Counted from the stretch's first letter, positions 25,223 through 34,533 are shown. The stretch: DNA of 64,000 nt from Acidimicrobiales bacterium (GCA_041394185.1 JAWKIQ010000003.1:558001-622000), one strand, 5' to 3'. Numbers and translations are program-made. Notes: a model not told the origin generated them from the sequence alone.

Positions 25223-26662
25223 ATGAGCGAGGAAGTAGCGTTCTCACCTGCCCGAGCCCAAGCCGCAGCCATTGCCGCCAAACAAGTCAGCAGTCGCGAG
25301 CTGGTGTTGGCCGCGATGGAACGCATCGATCGGGTCGACCGCGACATAAACGCCGTGGTTCGAACCGACCTCGACGCAGCCCTGGCCGCAGCGGCAGCCG
25401 CTGACGAGGCCGTCAGGGAGGGTCAGCCGCTCGGCCCGCTACACGGGGTGCCCATCACCCTGAAGGACTCGCTGCAGACAAAGGGCCTGATCACCACCTC
25501 GGGCGCACCCGAACTGGCAGAGTTCGTGCCCCAGATCGACGCCGACCCTGTGGCGCGCTACAAGGCGGCGGGCGCCATCGTGTTGGGCAAGACCAACCTT
25601 CCGATCTGGGCCGGCGACGTCCAGAGCTTCAACGACGTCTACGGCACGACATGTAATCCCTTCGACCTCGACCGGTCGCCGGGGGGTTCGTCCGGCGGCT
25701 CGGCCGCGGCTCTGGCCGCAGGTCTGACCCCCATCGAGATCGGATCCGACATCGGTGGCTCGATCCGCAACCCGGCCGGCATGTGCGGCGTCGTCGGGCA
25801 CAAGCCGTCGTTTGGCCTCTGCAGCGCTCGCGGACAGATACCGGGAATGCCCGGCACGCTGACCCAGGCCGACATCGCCGTGGTGGGGCCCATGGCCCGC
25901 AACGTCGACGATGTCGAGTTGGGCCTGGATCTGTTGGCCGGCCCCGACGACTGGATGGGTAAGGCGTGGAAGGTCGAGTTGCCTCCGGCACGCACCACCG
26001 ACCCGACCAAGCTGCGCGTCGGCGCCTGGCTCGACGACCCCGACTGCAGGGTGTCGACCAAGATCGTGGCCCTGCTAGAAGGCGCGGCATCGGCTTTGGA
26101 ACAGATGGGGGCTGCAGTCGACACCGACGCCCGCCCAAACCTGACGTTCGCCAAGTCGTTGCGCACGTTCGACGAGCTGATCAGCGCAGCTCTGGCCGGG
26201 TCATGGAGCCTTGCCGAGCTCGAGCAGATGGCCGGCGCCACCGACGTCGAGGGCGGTCTCGGGGTCGTCCATGCAGCTCAGAGACATCGGTCTTGGCTGG
26301 GTTCCAACGAGCGCAGGCTGCAACTGCGGGCCCGGTGGCACGAGTTCTTCGCGGACCACGACGTGATGCTGATGCCCGTATCGCCGCGGGCGGCCATACT
26401 GCACGACCACTCGATGCCCATGTCGAAGCGCACCATCGAGGTCGATGGCCAACAGAGGCCCTACACCGACCAGATGGCGTGGATGGGAATTGTGGGCGTG
26501 GTCTACCTGCCCTCGACCGTGGTCCCCGTCGGACAGACCTCCGACGGGCTGCCGGTGGGCATACAGGTTGTCGGCCCATATCTCGAGGACCGAACCTGTC
26601 TGGCCGTGGCCCGGATGCTCGAGGAGGCCTTGGGCGGCTTCGTGCGCCCGCCGGGCCTGTGA
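25223..26662 (+). CDS. Amidase (amidase-signature family)
   Basis: 479 residues. The Ser-cisSer-Lys triad is visible: lysine in ITLKDSLQT, cis-serine in the glycine/serine loop SPGGSSGGSAAALAAGL, and the nucleophilic serine in GSDIGGSIRNPAG. It hydrolyses a linear amide; it is closer to stand-alone amidases than to GatA, since no gatC/gatB is nearby. A TACGGT box 8 nt before ATG (25209-25214) implies leaderless transcription. Confidence 0.9.
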   Translation: MSEEVAFSPARAQAAAIAAKQVSSRELVLAAMERIDRVDRDINAVVRTDLDAALAAAAAADEAVREGQPLGPLHGVPITLKDSLQTKGLITTSGAPELAEFVPQIDADPVARYKAAGAIVLGKTNLPIWAGDVQSFNDVYGTTCNPFDLDRSPGGSSGGSAAALAAGLTPIEIGSDIGGSIRNPAGMCGVVGHKPSFGLCSARGQIPGMPGTLTQADIAVVGPMARNVDDVELGLDLLAGPDDWMGKAWKVELPPARTTDPTKLRVGAWLDDPDCRVSTKIVALLEGAASALEQMGAAVDTDARPNLTFAKSLRTFDELISAALAGSWSLAELEQMAGATDVEGGLGVVHAAQRHRSWLGSNERRLQLRARWHEFFADHDVMLMPVSPRAAILHDHSMPMSKRTIEVDGQQRPYTDQMAWMGIVGVVYLPSTVVPVGQTSDGLPVGIQVVGPYLEDRTCLAVARMLEEALGGFVRPPGL

Positions 26663-26695
26663 GCAGCTAGCGACACCCCACGGGGCCGGGCCGGG

Positions 26696-27835
26696 TCAGA
26701 TCAGCTTCAGACCCGGGTGGTATCGCCGCGTTGGCTGCATCTCTTCGTCGATCTTGCGAGCCATGTCGAAGAAGACCTTGGCCGCCTCGCTGTCGGGGTT
26801 GGTGACCGTGATGGGCGCACCGGTGTCGCTGCCCTCGCGCAGTTCGACGACCAGCGGAACCCGCCCGACAAGGGGCACGTCCAGGCGATCGGCGAGTTCC
26901 TTGCCACCGCCGGCCCCAAAGATCTCGTAGCGCTTGCCGTCGTCGCCGGTGAACCAGCTCATGTTCTCGATCACGCCCCGCACCGACAGGTTGACCTTCT
27001 CGGCCATGAAGGCTGCACGTTGGGCGACCTTTTGGGCCGCAGGCTGTGGTGTCGTCACCACGAACACCTCTGCCCGGGGCAGGAACTGCGAGATCGAAAG
27101 CGAGATGTCGCCGGTGCCGGGTGGCAGATCGATCAGCAGATAGTCGGGATCGTCCCAGAACACGTCGGTGAGGAACTGCTCGAGGGCCTTGTGAAGCATC
27201 GGACCTCGCCAGATGACGGCCTGGTCTTCGCCCGCGAAGAACCCCATCGAGATACACCTGACCCCGTTGGCCTCGACCGGCACGAGCATCTGGTCGATGA
27301 CGACAGGCGGGTGCTGCACACCGAGCATCCGGGGAATGGAAAAGCCCCAGACGTCGGCGTCTATCAGAGCGGTCTTTTTGCCGGCAGACGCTAGCGCCAC
27401 CGCCAGGTTGGTGGTGACCGACGATTTGCCTACGCCACCCTTGCCCGACGAGATCAGCAGGATTCGGGTCTTGCTGGCCGGGTCGCCGAAGGGGATCGCC
27501 CGACCCTCGGCGTGGCCGTGGCCGGTCTGGCTGCCTGCCGTGGAAGCGGGATCACCGATCAGCTGGGCTCGCAGCGCCTGCTGCTCGGCTTCGGAGAAAA
27601 CGGCGAACTCGATGTCGATTCCATCGACACCTGCCGCCAATGCGGCCTGCTCGAGCCTTCGCTGGAGTTCGGGCCGATATGGGTGATCGTCTGCGGGCAC
27701 CGCTACCAGGGCGTGGGCCCGGCTTCCGGCAACGGTGGCCGATCGGAGCATGCCCATCTGACCGACCGGACGATTGAGGAGCGGGTCCTCGACATCGGCC
27801 AGGGCACTTACAAGGTCGGCTTCGCTGACCGGCAT
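26696..27835 (-). CDS. mrp: Mrp/NBP35-type Fe-S carrier P-loop ATPase
   Basis: 379 residues from ATG 27835, with AGGAG 5 nt upstream. An N-terminal MIP18/DUF59-like domain (about 1-90) precedes the deviant Walker A SSGKGGVGKSSVTTNLA (GKGGVGKSS at 131-139), then LIDADVWGFSIPRMLG and LIDLPPGTGD. In ApbC-type members a CxxC near ENMS holds the bridging cluster; here the site reads IENMSWFTGDDGKRYEIFG with no cysteine, so cluster binding must differ. It diverges from a SufR-like regulator 73 bp away. Confidence 0.9.
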   Translation of the reverse strand: MPVSEADLVSALADVEDPLLNRPVGQMGMLRSATVAGSRAHALVAVPADDHPYRPELQRRLEQAALAAGVDGIDIEFAVFSEAEQQALRAQLIGDPASTAGSQTGHGHAEGRAIPFGDPASKTRILLISSGKGGVGKSSVTTNLAVALASAGKKTALIDADVWGFSIPRMLGVQHPPVVIDQMLVPVEANGVRCISMGFFAGEDQAVIWRGPMLHKALEQFLTDVFWDDPDYLLIDLPPGTGDISLSISQFLPRAEVFVVTTPQPAAQKVAQRAAFMAEKVNLSVRGVIENMSWFTGDDGKRYEIFGAGGGKELADRLDVPLVGRVPLVVELREGSDTGAPITVTNPDSEAAKVFFDMARKIDEEMQPTRRYHPGLKLI

Positions 27836-27893
27836 CGGATCTCCTGTTGCGGGTGGCTGGACCATCGAACGGGCGATCTGGCTCGCCGCGCCC

Positions 27894-27904
27894 GTAGAAT
27901 CTAC
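27894..27904. promoter_or_regulatory. Palindrome over the -10 box of the SufR-like gene
   Basis: GTAGA-A-TCTAC is a perfect 5-bp inverted repeat with a 1-nt centre. It overlaps TAGAAT (27895-27900), the presumed -10 box 8 nt before the GTG at 27909. A regulator bound here would block its own promoter and, 60 bp away, could affect mrp. Confidence 0.4.
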
Positions 27905-27908
27905 TTCC

Positions 27909-28661
27909 GTGACGCCCGCTCCCAACCCTGCCGCAACGCAGTCGTCGGTCAATTCCGCCGATTCGCCGTTGACGCCCGACGAGTTCAACGCCGCCGTCAC
28001 ATCGATCACCTCGGCGTTCGGCGACCCCACGCGCCGCGACATCTACCTTCGGGTTCGCGACAGCGAGGGCGGGATGACCGCCAGCGAGGTCGCCGCCGCG
28101 GTCGATCTACACGCCAACGTGGCAAGGCACCATCTCGAGAAGCTCGTTTCGGCGGGTCACCTGCGCGTCGAGATGGGCAAGCCGGCATCTGGCGCCGGGC
28201 GTCCGTCCAAGCGCTACATCGCCGCCACCACCGAGATCCATCTGGCTTTCCCAGTCCGGCGAGACGACCTGCTTGGCACCCTGCTCGGCCGGGCATTGAC
28301 GCGCCTGCCCCATCACGAGGCCGAAGGGTTGGCCGAAGAGGTCGGCGTCGAGTACGGGCTGGCCCTGGCCGAGTCGATCGAACCCGGCGATGCCCATCGA
28401 TCTCTGCAGGCCGCGGTCGCCACTGTGGCCGACGCCTTGACATCACACGGTTTCATGGCTCGCGCCGAGGGGGCAGCAGGTCAGCTGCGCATCGTCTCAG
28501 AACACTGTCCCTTCGGACAGGCCGCCGTCGAGCATCCCGTACTGTGTGCCATCGACCGCGGCTTGGTCAGGGGCATGTTGGCCGGCCTACACGGCGAGCG
28601 AACCCCCCAAATCGAGCGTTCGGTACCCATGGGAGACACGGTCTGCACCACCACGGTGTGA
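27909..28661 (+). CDS. SufR-like Fe-S-sensing transcriptional regulator
   Basis: 250 residues from GTG 27909. The N-terminal winged helix-turn-helix (about 25-110) includes MTASEVAAAVDLHANVARHHLEKLVSAG split by the recognition helix, and a GRPSKRY wing. The C-terminal part has EHCPFGQAAVEHPVLC with C200 and C213 (C-x12-C, the spacing of SufR cluster ligands) and a further C246. SufR-type proteins bind a cluster and repress Fe-S assembly genes when clusters are sufficient. Its divergent neighbour mrp is a likely target; no suf operon is in the window. Confidence 0.82.
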   Translation: MTPAPNPAATQSSVNSADSPLTPDEFNAAVTSITSAFGDPTRRDIYLRVRDSEGGMTASEVAAAVDLHANVARHHLEKLVSAGHLRVEMGKPASGAGRPSKRYIAATTEIHLAFPVRRDDLLGTLLGRALTRLPHHEAEGLAEEVGVEYGLALAESIEPGDAHRSLQAAVATVADALTSHGFMARAEGAAGQLRIVSEHCPFGQAAVEHPVLCAIDRGLVRGMLAGLHGERTPQIERSVPMGDTVCTTTV

Positions 28662-28691
28662 CGCCACTCAACGGAGACGCCCCTCCAGATC

Positions 28692-29153
28692 ATGCTGGTT
28701 CACCTGATCAGACACGCACACGCCGGCTCCAGGACCGCCTGGAATCTTCCCGACGCCCAGCGGCCGCTCAGCGACAAGGGACTCTCCCAAGCTGTTGCTC
28801 TGTCAGAGCTCGATGTCGGTCAAGCGAACGTGCACTCGAGCCCCGCCATCAGGTGCACCCAGACCGTCGATCCGCTGGCCTCGAGGTTGGGCGTCGCGGT
28901 TCAGGTCGACAACCGACTGGCCGAAGGATCAGACCCCAGCAATGTCGTCGGGTGGATCTGCCAAGCACCAGACGACGGCCTGGTGTTGTGCTCGCACGGC
29001 GACATCTTGCCCGAGGTACTCAGGCTCCTGGCCCTGCGTGGAATGACCCTCGATGGTCCGCCGGCAGTACAGAAGGCATCGGTCTGGGTTTGCGACATAC
29101 GAGACGGCCAGCCCCATCACGCGAGCTACATCCCTCCCCCACGGCTTTCGTGA
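28692..29153 (+). CDS. SixA-like phosphohistidine phosphatase
   Basis: 153 residues of the histidine phosphatase superfamily. The catalytic motif LIRHAHAGSR near the N terminus, the conserved arginine in SSPAIRCTQT and the second histidine in LCSHGDILPE are all present. The short length matches SixA-type protein or small-molecule phosphatases. It begins 30 bp after the SufR-like gene and may be in the same transcript. The true substrate is unknown. Confidence 0.82.
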   Translation: MLVHLIRHAHAGSRTAWNLPDAQRPLSDKGLSQAVALSELDVGQANVHSSPAIRCTQTVDPLASRLGVAVQVDNRLAEGSDPSNVVGWICQAPDDGLVLCSHGDILPEVLRLLALRGMTLDGPPAVQKASVWVCDIRDGQPHHASYIPPPRLS

Positions 29154-29181
29154 GCACCTCACAGCAGGTGGTGCGACCGAA

Positions 29182-30003
29182 TCAGGGCTGAGCGGGTGCC
29201 GACAACTCGTCGATCAGGCCTTCGACCACCGACCGCATCGCCTCTGGCGGGTTGCGTTCGAGCACTCCCTCGTAATAGCCGATCGCAGCCTCGGGGTCGT
29301 TTTCGACGTTCGCAGCAGCAAACCCTCGCCACATGTGAGCCTCGAACGTCAGAGGATCTTGGGCTATCGCGGCGTCGAGTAGCTCGATCGCCTGCTGCTG
29401 GATGTCGGGGTCGGGGACGCGGATCAGGATCTGGGCCTTGAACACCAGCGCGTCGAAGTTGTCCGGCTCGACGGCGAGGGCCTGGTCGAACGACTGAACA
29501 GCACCGACAACGTCACCCTGGCTCTGCAGCACCCGACCCTGCATCACCAGGGCATCGGGGTCGCCAGGCACCAGGGCCAGAGCCTCGCCAACTGCGGTTG
29601 CGGCCTCGTCGACTCTTCCCTGTCCAAGGGCTATCTCGGCCCGCCCCAGGAAATCTCGCGAGCTGAGAGCGATCTCTCCGGTGGCACCTCCCGAGCCGCG
29701 GTCGCCCGAGAACGAGGCGACGACGAACCCCAACGCGATGGCCGCCACGGCTACCACACAGACCACGATGACGTTCTTGGTGGTCGATCTGTCGTCGGCA
29801 GGTTTGGGCGCCGGATCGACATCGTCGATGCGTCGGATGATGCGTGCTGCACGGCGGGTCAGATCGTCCGAAAGAGCCGCATGGTCGGCTTCGTCGATCT
29901 CACCCCTGGCCAACTCGGCGTCGAGCCGATCGAGGGCGGCGAGTAGCTCGTTGCGCTGCTCGACCAGTCGGTCGAGCCGGCGAGAACGGCGCTCGTCGAT
30001 CAT
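29182..30003 (-). CDS. ccmI: CcmI-like TPR protein of cytochrome c maturation
   Basis: 273 residues. An N-terminal charged coiled-coil (about 1-60, RRSRRLDRLVEQRNELLAALD) precedes one transmembrane helix (about 77-98), then a periplasm-facing TPR region (about 118-265, with repeats such as DPDALVMQGRVLQSQGD and NFDALVFKAQILI). CcmI/CycH presents apocytochrome c to the ligation complex. The ATG overlaps the ccmH stop (ATGA). It is the last gene of the ccm operon. Confidence 0.8.
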   Translation of the reverse strand: MIDERRSRRLDRLVEQRNELLAALDRLDAELARGEIDEADHAALSDDLTRRAARIIRRIDDVDPAPKPADDRSTTKNVIVVCVVAVAAIALGFVVASFSGDRGSGGATGEIALSSRDFLGRAEIALGQGRVDEAATAVGEALALVPGDPDALVMQGRVLQSQGDVVGAVQSFDQALAVEPDNFDALVFKAQILIRVPDPDIQQQAIELLDAAIAQDPLTFEAHMWRGFAAANVENDPEAAIGYYEGVLERNPPEAMRSVVEGLIDELSAPAQP

Positions 30004-30467
30004 CGCTTCGCCCTCACCTGGGCCACCAGGTCGCGATCTGCTTCGGTCGAGCGATGCGACGAGGTTGCGGCCCACCGTCTGAACGCAAGGGTCAGCACCG
30101 TTGCACCCACCGCCAGGGCCAGCACGGGCAGAACCCAGACCAGGGCGCCGACCCCTTCGCTGGGCGGTATCGCCGACAACCCTTGGCCGGGGAAGCTGGC
30201 CTCTATGGCCTGCCTGACCTGCTCGTCGGTGTCGCCTGCCGCGACTCGCTCGTCTATGAACGCACGTATCGATGCCGCGATGGGAGCGTTCGACTCGACA
30301 ACGGTCTGGCCATCGCAGACCGGGCAGAGGGTGGTCGACTTGATGGCCAGCGCCCGATCGGAGTCCGAGACAGGACCCGAATCGGCCCGCGCCAAACCCA
30401 CACCGATGACGGCGATCATCACCACCAACAACCCGACCCAGGCCTTGTTGCGAACGGAGGTGTTCAT
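30000..30467 (-). CDS. ccmH: CcmH thiol-disulfide subunit
   Basis: 155 residues with a signal/anchor helix (about 10-27) and the redox pair C48/C51 in TTLCPVCDGQTVVESNAP. This differs from the usual LRCxxCQ only in the flanking residues. A second helix lies near 110-130. CcmH reduces the apocytochrome CxxCH motif together with CcmG before heme ligation by CcmF. The ATG overlaps the ccmG stop, and its own stop overlaps the ccmI start. Confidence 0.88.
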   Translation of the reverse strand: MNTSVRNKAWVGLLVVMIAVIGVGLARADSGPVSDSDRALAIKSTTLCPVCDGQTVVESNAPIAASIRAFIDERVAAGDTDEQVRQAIEASFPGQGLSAIPPSEGVGALVWVLPVLALAVGATVLTLAFRRWAATSSHRSTEADRDLVAQVRAKR

Positions 30468-31039
30468 TGAGCCAGCGCCTCCAGTTCGGCGATTGCTGCA
30501 TCGACGACATCGGCTGTGATCTCGCCGTTCCACTTGGCGACCACTACCCCAGCAGGCGAGACGAGGAACGACTCGGGTACCTGCAACACGACGAATCGTG
30601 CTGGCGCAGACTCCGCGTCGACCAGCACCGGCCAGTCACCGCCTCTGGCCTGGAAGAACGCGCGGGCGTTCTCGGCCGTGTCGCCCATGACCACGGACAC
30701 GACCATGGCCGAACCATCGGAATGGCGCTCTGAGAACTCGACCAATTCGGGATGTTCGTTTTCGCAGGGGATGCACCAACTGGCGAAGAAGTTCAGCAGC
30801 ACCCAGCGGCCTCGGGTCGCGTCGATGTCGAAGGTGGCGCCGTCGAGAGTCGTCGCCTCCAACTCCGGCACGAAACGCCCGATTAGCGGCGAGGCCGCTG
30901 ACGCCGAGTCGTCGTCGTCTCGAGTGGCCAGCAAGGCGATGAGGCCGACGAGCAGCAACGCAATCACGACCGTGCCCACCTTGGCCCAAAGCGGTGAAGC
31001 GGGCGCGTCGGCATTGTCGGGCGTTGCGTCATCGGTCAT
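30464..31039 (-). CDS. ccmG: CcmG/TlpA-type thioredoxin
   Basis: 191 residues with an N-terminal anchor helix (about 21-39) and a thioredoxin fold facing outward. The active site is WCIPC at 88-92 (C89, C92) in LNFFASWCIPCENEHPE, and the cis-proline loop is VPESFLV. It keeps CcmH or apocytochrome cysteines reduced. Both ends overlap neighbouring ccm genes by 4 bp. Confidence 0.9.
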   Translation of the reverse strand: MTDDATPDNADAPASPLWAKVGTVVIALLLVGLIALLATRDDDDSASAASPLIGRFVPELEATTLDGATFDIDATRGRWVLLNFFASWCIPCENEHPELVEFSERHSDGSAMVVSVVMGDTAENARAFFQARGGDWPVLVDAESAPARFVVLQVPESFLVSPAGVVVAKWNGEITADVVDAAIAELEALAQ

Positions 31040-33018
31040 GTCGAGGCCCCGACGGTTTCTGGGGTTCTGTCGTCGTCAGGAGGTGCTGAGCTGATCGGTT
31101 GGGCGATGGGTTCTGGTTTGCTGCGACGTCCGGCCGGGGTCAATGCGAGAGCGGTGCCGAGGGCCATCAACATGCCTCCGGTCCAGATCCATGTGATCAG
31201 CGGGCGCACGATCACCCTGATCAGCGCCGAGTCGCCGCTGTCGGAGACGTCCAGGACCACCAGATACACGTCGTCGCGCCAGCCCGTGTCGACGGAGGGC
31301 GTGCCCACCTTCATGCCGTAGTTGATGTAGTTGGTGAGGGCCGGGTGATGAACCTCGTTGTTGTTGACCCTTACGCTGACCTCGGTGACGGGGTTTCCGT
31401 TCTCGACCCGATCGACCCGGCCGAGCAGCTCGATTTGGTGGCCGGCGACCTCTGTCGACTCGCCAGGGGTCAGGCGGGCCTCTACCTCGTGGCTGTGCGC
31501 CTGACTGGCGACGAAACCCAGCGCCAGCACCGCAAGACCGATATGGGCGACCATGCCTCCGCTGGAGCGTCCGGTCAGGCCGGCTATGCCGCGCCTTCGT
31601 ACCGCTGTGATCAGCTGGCGACCGGCCGAGCCGAGGACCATGCCCGAGAACAGGTAGGCAAACATCTCGGCGACCGAGTCCGCTCCCGCCGCCACAGCGA
31701 TGATCAGGGTCGCGACGCCGGCAACTGCAGGCCAAAACGCACGCTCGCTGAGCAGCTCTGGGTCGGTCGAGCGCCATGGCAACATCGGCGAGATGGCCAT
31801 CAGGAACAACAGGACCAGACCGATGGGCGCCGTGAGCCGATCGAAATAGGGTGAACCGACCGAGATCTGGTCGTCGTTCAGGGCCTCGACCAGCAGTGGG
31901 AACAGTGTTCCCAGCAGCACCACGAAGGCAAAGGCGCCGAACAAGAGGTTGTTGCCCAGGAAGCTTCCCTCCCGCGACAGCGGCGACTCGATGGCCCCGG
32001 CCGAGCGCAGGATGTCGATGCGCCAGAAGATCAGGGCCACAGATACCAGGACGGTCGCCGCGAACAGGCCCAACAGCAGGGGGCCAATCTCGGACTCGGA
32101 GAACTCGTGGACAGAGTCGAGGACGCCCGAGCGCGTAACGAAGGTTCCGAGAATGGTGAGGGCAAAGGTCGAGACGATCAGCGACAGGTTCCAGACCCGC
32201 AGCATGCCCCGTCGTTCTTGAACCACCACCGAGTGGATGAACGCTGTAGCCGTGAGCCACGGCACGAACGACACGTTCTCGACCGGATCCCAAGCCCAAT
32301 AGCCACCCCAGCCGAGAACCTCATAGCTCCACCAGGCGCCGAGCACGATGCCGAGGCTCAGGAAGCCCCATGCCGCAACCGTCCACACCCGGGTCTCTAT
32401 CAGCCAGCCCTCGCCGAGGCGCCCGGTGGCGAGCGCACCGATGGCGAAGGCGAACGGCACGGTGAATCCGACATAACCGAGGTACAGCATGATCGGATGG
32501 ATCGCCATCAGTGGATGGTTCTGGAGCAGCGGGTTGGGGCCTCGGCCATCCAGCGGAGGGTTCGACAGGGTGTCGAACGGGCTGGCCGGCCCAGCCAGCA
32601 GGAAGAAGAAGAATGCAGCGACAATGAACAGCGTCAACATCGCGAAGCCGAGGAGCCGGTCGTCGAGGCGCTTGGAGAACCACCAGGCGACCGCCGAGAT
32701 GTAGAGGCAGAGCACGAACACCCAAAGGATCAACGAGCCTTCGAGCGAAGCCCACATTGCCGCGATCTTGTAGAGCAGCGGAAGGGCCAGGGTGCTGTTG
32801 TCGGCGACGTAGGCCATGGAGAAGTCGTTGGTCAGCAGCGAGTACTCCATGACGGCGACCGCACCCGAAGCCGAGAGCAGCGTCCAGATCGACCACTTGC
32901 CGCTCATCGAGATGAGGTCGCGTCGGTTGGTGGCCAGGCCGATGCCGGTGACCAGAGCTGCAAGGAGCGCCGACACCAGGCCGAAGATCACGAAGAGGGG
33001 TCCGAGCGTGCCCGCCAC
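31036..33018 (-). CDS. ccmF: CcmF heme-lyase component
   Basis: 660-residue multi-helix membrane protein from GTG 33018, one base after the ccmE stop. The WWD heme-handling domain is GWGGYWAWDPVENVSFVPWL (about 236-255). Histidines in NHPLMAIHPIMLYLG and a large C-terminal outward domain are as expected for CcmF, which joins heme to apocytochrome c with CcmH/CcmI. About 13-15 hydrophobic segments are visible. Confidence 0.93.
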   Translation of the reverse strand: MAGTLGPLFVIFGLVSALLAALVTGIGLATNRRDLISMSGKWSIWTLLSASGAVAVMEYSLLTNDFSMAYVADNSTLALPLLYKIAAMWASLEGSLILWVFVLCLYISAVAWWFSKRLDDRLLGFAMLTLFIVAAFFFFLLAGPASPFDTLSNPPLDGRGPNPLLQNHPLMAIHPIMLYLGYVGFTVPFAFAIGALATGRLGEGWLIETRVWTVAAWGFLSLGIVLGAWWSYEVLGWGGYWAWDPVENVSFVPWLTATAFIHSVVVQERRGMLRVWNLSLIVSTFALTILGTFVTRSGVLDSVHEFSESEIGPLLLGLFAATVLVSVALIFWRIDILRSAGAIESPLSREGSFLGNNLLFGAFAFVVLLGTLFPLLVEALNDDQISVGSPYFDRLTAPIGLVLLFLMAISPMLPWRSTDPELLSERAFWPAVAGVATLIIAVAAGADSVAEMFAYLFSGMVLGSAGRQLITAVRRRGIAGLTGRSSGGMVAHIGLAVLALGFVASQAHSHEVEARLTPGESTEVAGHQIELLGRVDRVENGNPVTEVSVRVNNNEVHHPALTNYINYGMKVGTPSVDTGWRDDVYLVVLDVSDSGDSALIRVIVRPLITWIWTGGMLMALGTALALTPAGRRSKPEPIAQPISSAPPDDDRTPETVGAST

Positions 33019-33019
33019 G

Positions 33020-33586
33020 TCAGGTGCCCGATCCGAAGCCGCACTCGGCGAAATAGTCCGCCGGAACGACCACCTCGACCCGATCGGAGTTCTCGGCCGC
33101 GTACTCATTGGTGTGCTTGACGATCATGCGATCGCTCACGAAGAGGTGATCGTCGGAGCCCGACACCAGTGTCACGTCACCAACCTCCCAGTTGCCCTCG
33201 AGCACCACCGGGATCCATGGCGTGTCGAACAGCTCGGGCGGGTCGCCGATGTGGCTGACCTCGGCCACAGCGCACTCGTGCTCGATCTGGAACGTCACCG
33301 AACTGCCACTGAACTGCACGGTGTCTGGGATCACCCGTCCCTGCAGCCGAAAGCGACGATCGCCCAACTCGGTGCGGTCGGCGATGGCCTCGTCCACGTT
33401 GCGGAAGAACAGGGTTGCGTCGCGCAGGAACTGCAAGACGAGGAACCCCAGTACGACCACCACGACCACGCCGATGACCGCGACCCACTTGCGCTGCCCC
33501 TTGCGAAGCTCGCGACGCACGGCCTCGGCGTCGTCGAGCTCGGTTCGGGGTGTGAGGTCGAGGTCGGCTTCGCCTCCAGCCGACAT
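33020..33586 (-). CDS. ccmE: CcmE heme chaperone
   Basis: 188 residues. One N-terminal helix (about 34-54) anchors an OB-fold domain. The covalent heme histidine is H158 in VKHTNEY, with Y162 completing HxxxY, so this is the classical His form and not the Cys variant seen in some archaea and other lineages. It carries heme from CcmC to CcmF. The start ATG shares a base with the ccmD stop (TGATG). Confidence 0.9.
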   Translation of the reverse strand: MSAGGEADLDLTPRTELDDAEAVRRELRKGQRKWVAVIGVVVVVVLGFLVLQFLRDATLFFRNVDEAIADRTELGDRRFRLQGRVIPDTVQFSGSSVTFQIEHECAVAEVSHIGDPPELFDTPWIPVVLEGNWEVGDVTLVSGSDDHLFVSDRMIVKHTNEYAAENSDRVEVVVPADYFAECGFGSGT

Positions 33587-33744
33587 CAGTGCTCCTCTTC
33601 TGAGAGTTCTCGCTGCGGGTTGGTGGAGGTGAGCCCGAGCTCACGCCCGAGTCGCCGTCCCTTGCCGATGACGAACGCCCCATAGGCCAGGACGGTTCCG
33701 AACACCAGCACATAACCCGAGAGAATCATGCCGAGGTGGTCCAT
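33586..33744 (-). CDS. ccmD: CcmD-like small membrane protein
   Basis: 52 residues, MDHLGMILSGYVLVFGTVLA at the N terminus, giving one hydrophobic helix (about 6-26) followed by a basic stretch (GKGRRLGRELG) and an acidic tail. Size, topology and position between ccmC and ccmE match CcmD, which releases holo-CcmE from the CcmABC complex. It begins one base after the ccmC stop and ends overlapping the ccmE start. Confidence 0.82.
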   Translation of the reverse strand: MDHLGMILSGYVLVFGTVLAYGAFVIGKGRRLGRELGLTSTNPQRELSEEEH

Positions 33745-33745
33745 G

Positions 33746-34531
33746 TCAGCCCACCCCCGCCTCGGCGCGTCGTGCAGCGATGGCCAGCTCGAGGCCCTCT
33801 TCGTCGCGAATCTCCTCTAGGCGAATCACCCGGTATCGATGAACCACCAGCCACGCCCCTGCAACGATGAACGCAACCGAGGCAAAACCCAAGATCGCGA
33901 ACATGTCGCCCGTGATCTGGGCGTCGTCGACGCCGAGACTCGCCTCCTGGTGCAGTGTGCGCCACCAGTCGACCGAGAAATGGACCAATGGAAGGTTGAC
34001 ACTCGAAACCAGCGCAGCGATGGCCGCGCGCTTCGACCGCACCGCGGGTTCGGTTGGCAGCCGGCGCAACGCCAGATAGCCCAGGAACGACACGAACATC
34101 ATCGCGGTCATCGTCAAGCGAGCGTCCCACTGCCAGTAGACACCCCAAGTGATGCGGCCCCACATGGCACCCGTGGCCAGGGCCAGTGCGGTGAACACCA
34201 CGCCCACCTCTGCCGATGCACCAGCGATGCGGTCGAGGTGACGGCCCTTGTCGGGTCGTGACTTGGCTTTCCACAAGAACCAGGCGCTGGCCGTGGCGCA
34301 TGCAATGAAGCATCCGTAGGCCACCCATATGACGGGAACGTGCAAGTACAAGAACCGAACCGCGTCGCCCTGCACCACGTCGCGAGGCGATACGAACAGC
34401 CCCAGGACGGCGGTGATGGCCAGTGAAGCCAACGCGAGCCAGCCGAGCACAGAGGTGCCGACAGAAGAGGTCACGGGCAACGGCTCTGAGCCGAACCGCG
34501 AAGGCGGGTGGGTTTTGGTCGCGTCGCTCAC
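33746..34531 (-). CDS. ccmC: CcmC heme-delivery membrane protein
   Basis: 261 residues from GTG 34531, two bases after the ccmB stop. Six hydrophobic segments and the WWD motif WGVYWQWDARLT (about 129-140) are visible, with the flanking heme histidines in YLHVPVIW and LPLVHFSVDWW. CcmC loads heme onto CcmE. The frame remains open far upstream, but that part is antisense to the frame of ccmB and lacks membrane character. Confidence 0.9.
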   Translation of the reverse strand: MSDATKTHPPSRFGSEPLPVTSSVGTSVLGWLALASLAITAVLGLFVSPRDVVQGDAVRFLYLHVPVIWVAYGCFIACATASAWFLWKAKSRPDKGRHLDRIAGASAEVGVVFTALALATGAMWGRITWGVYWQWDARLTMTAMMFVSFLGYLALRRLPTEPAVRSKRAAIAALVSSVNLPLVHFSVDWWRTLHQEASLGVDDAQITGDMFAILGFASVAFIVAGAWLVVHRYRVIRLEEIRDEEGLELAIAARRAEAGVG

Positions 34532-34533
34532 GC

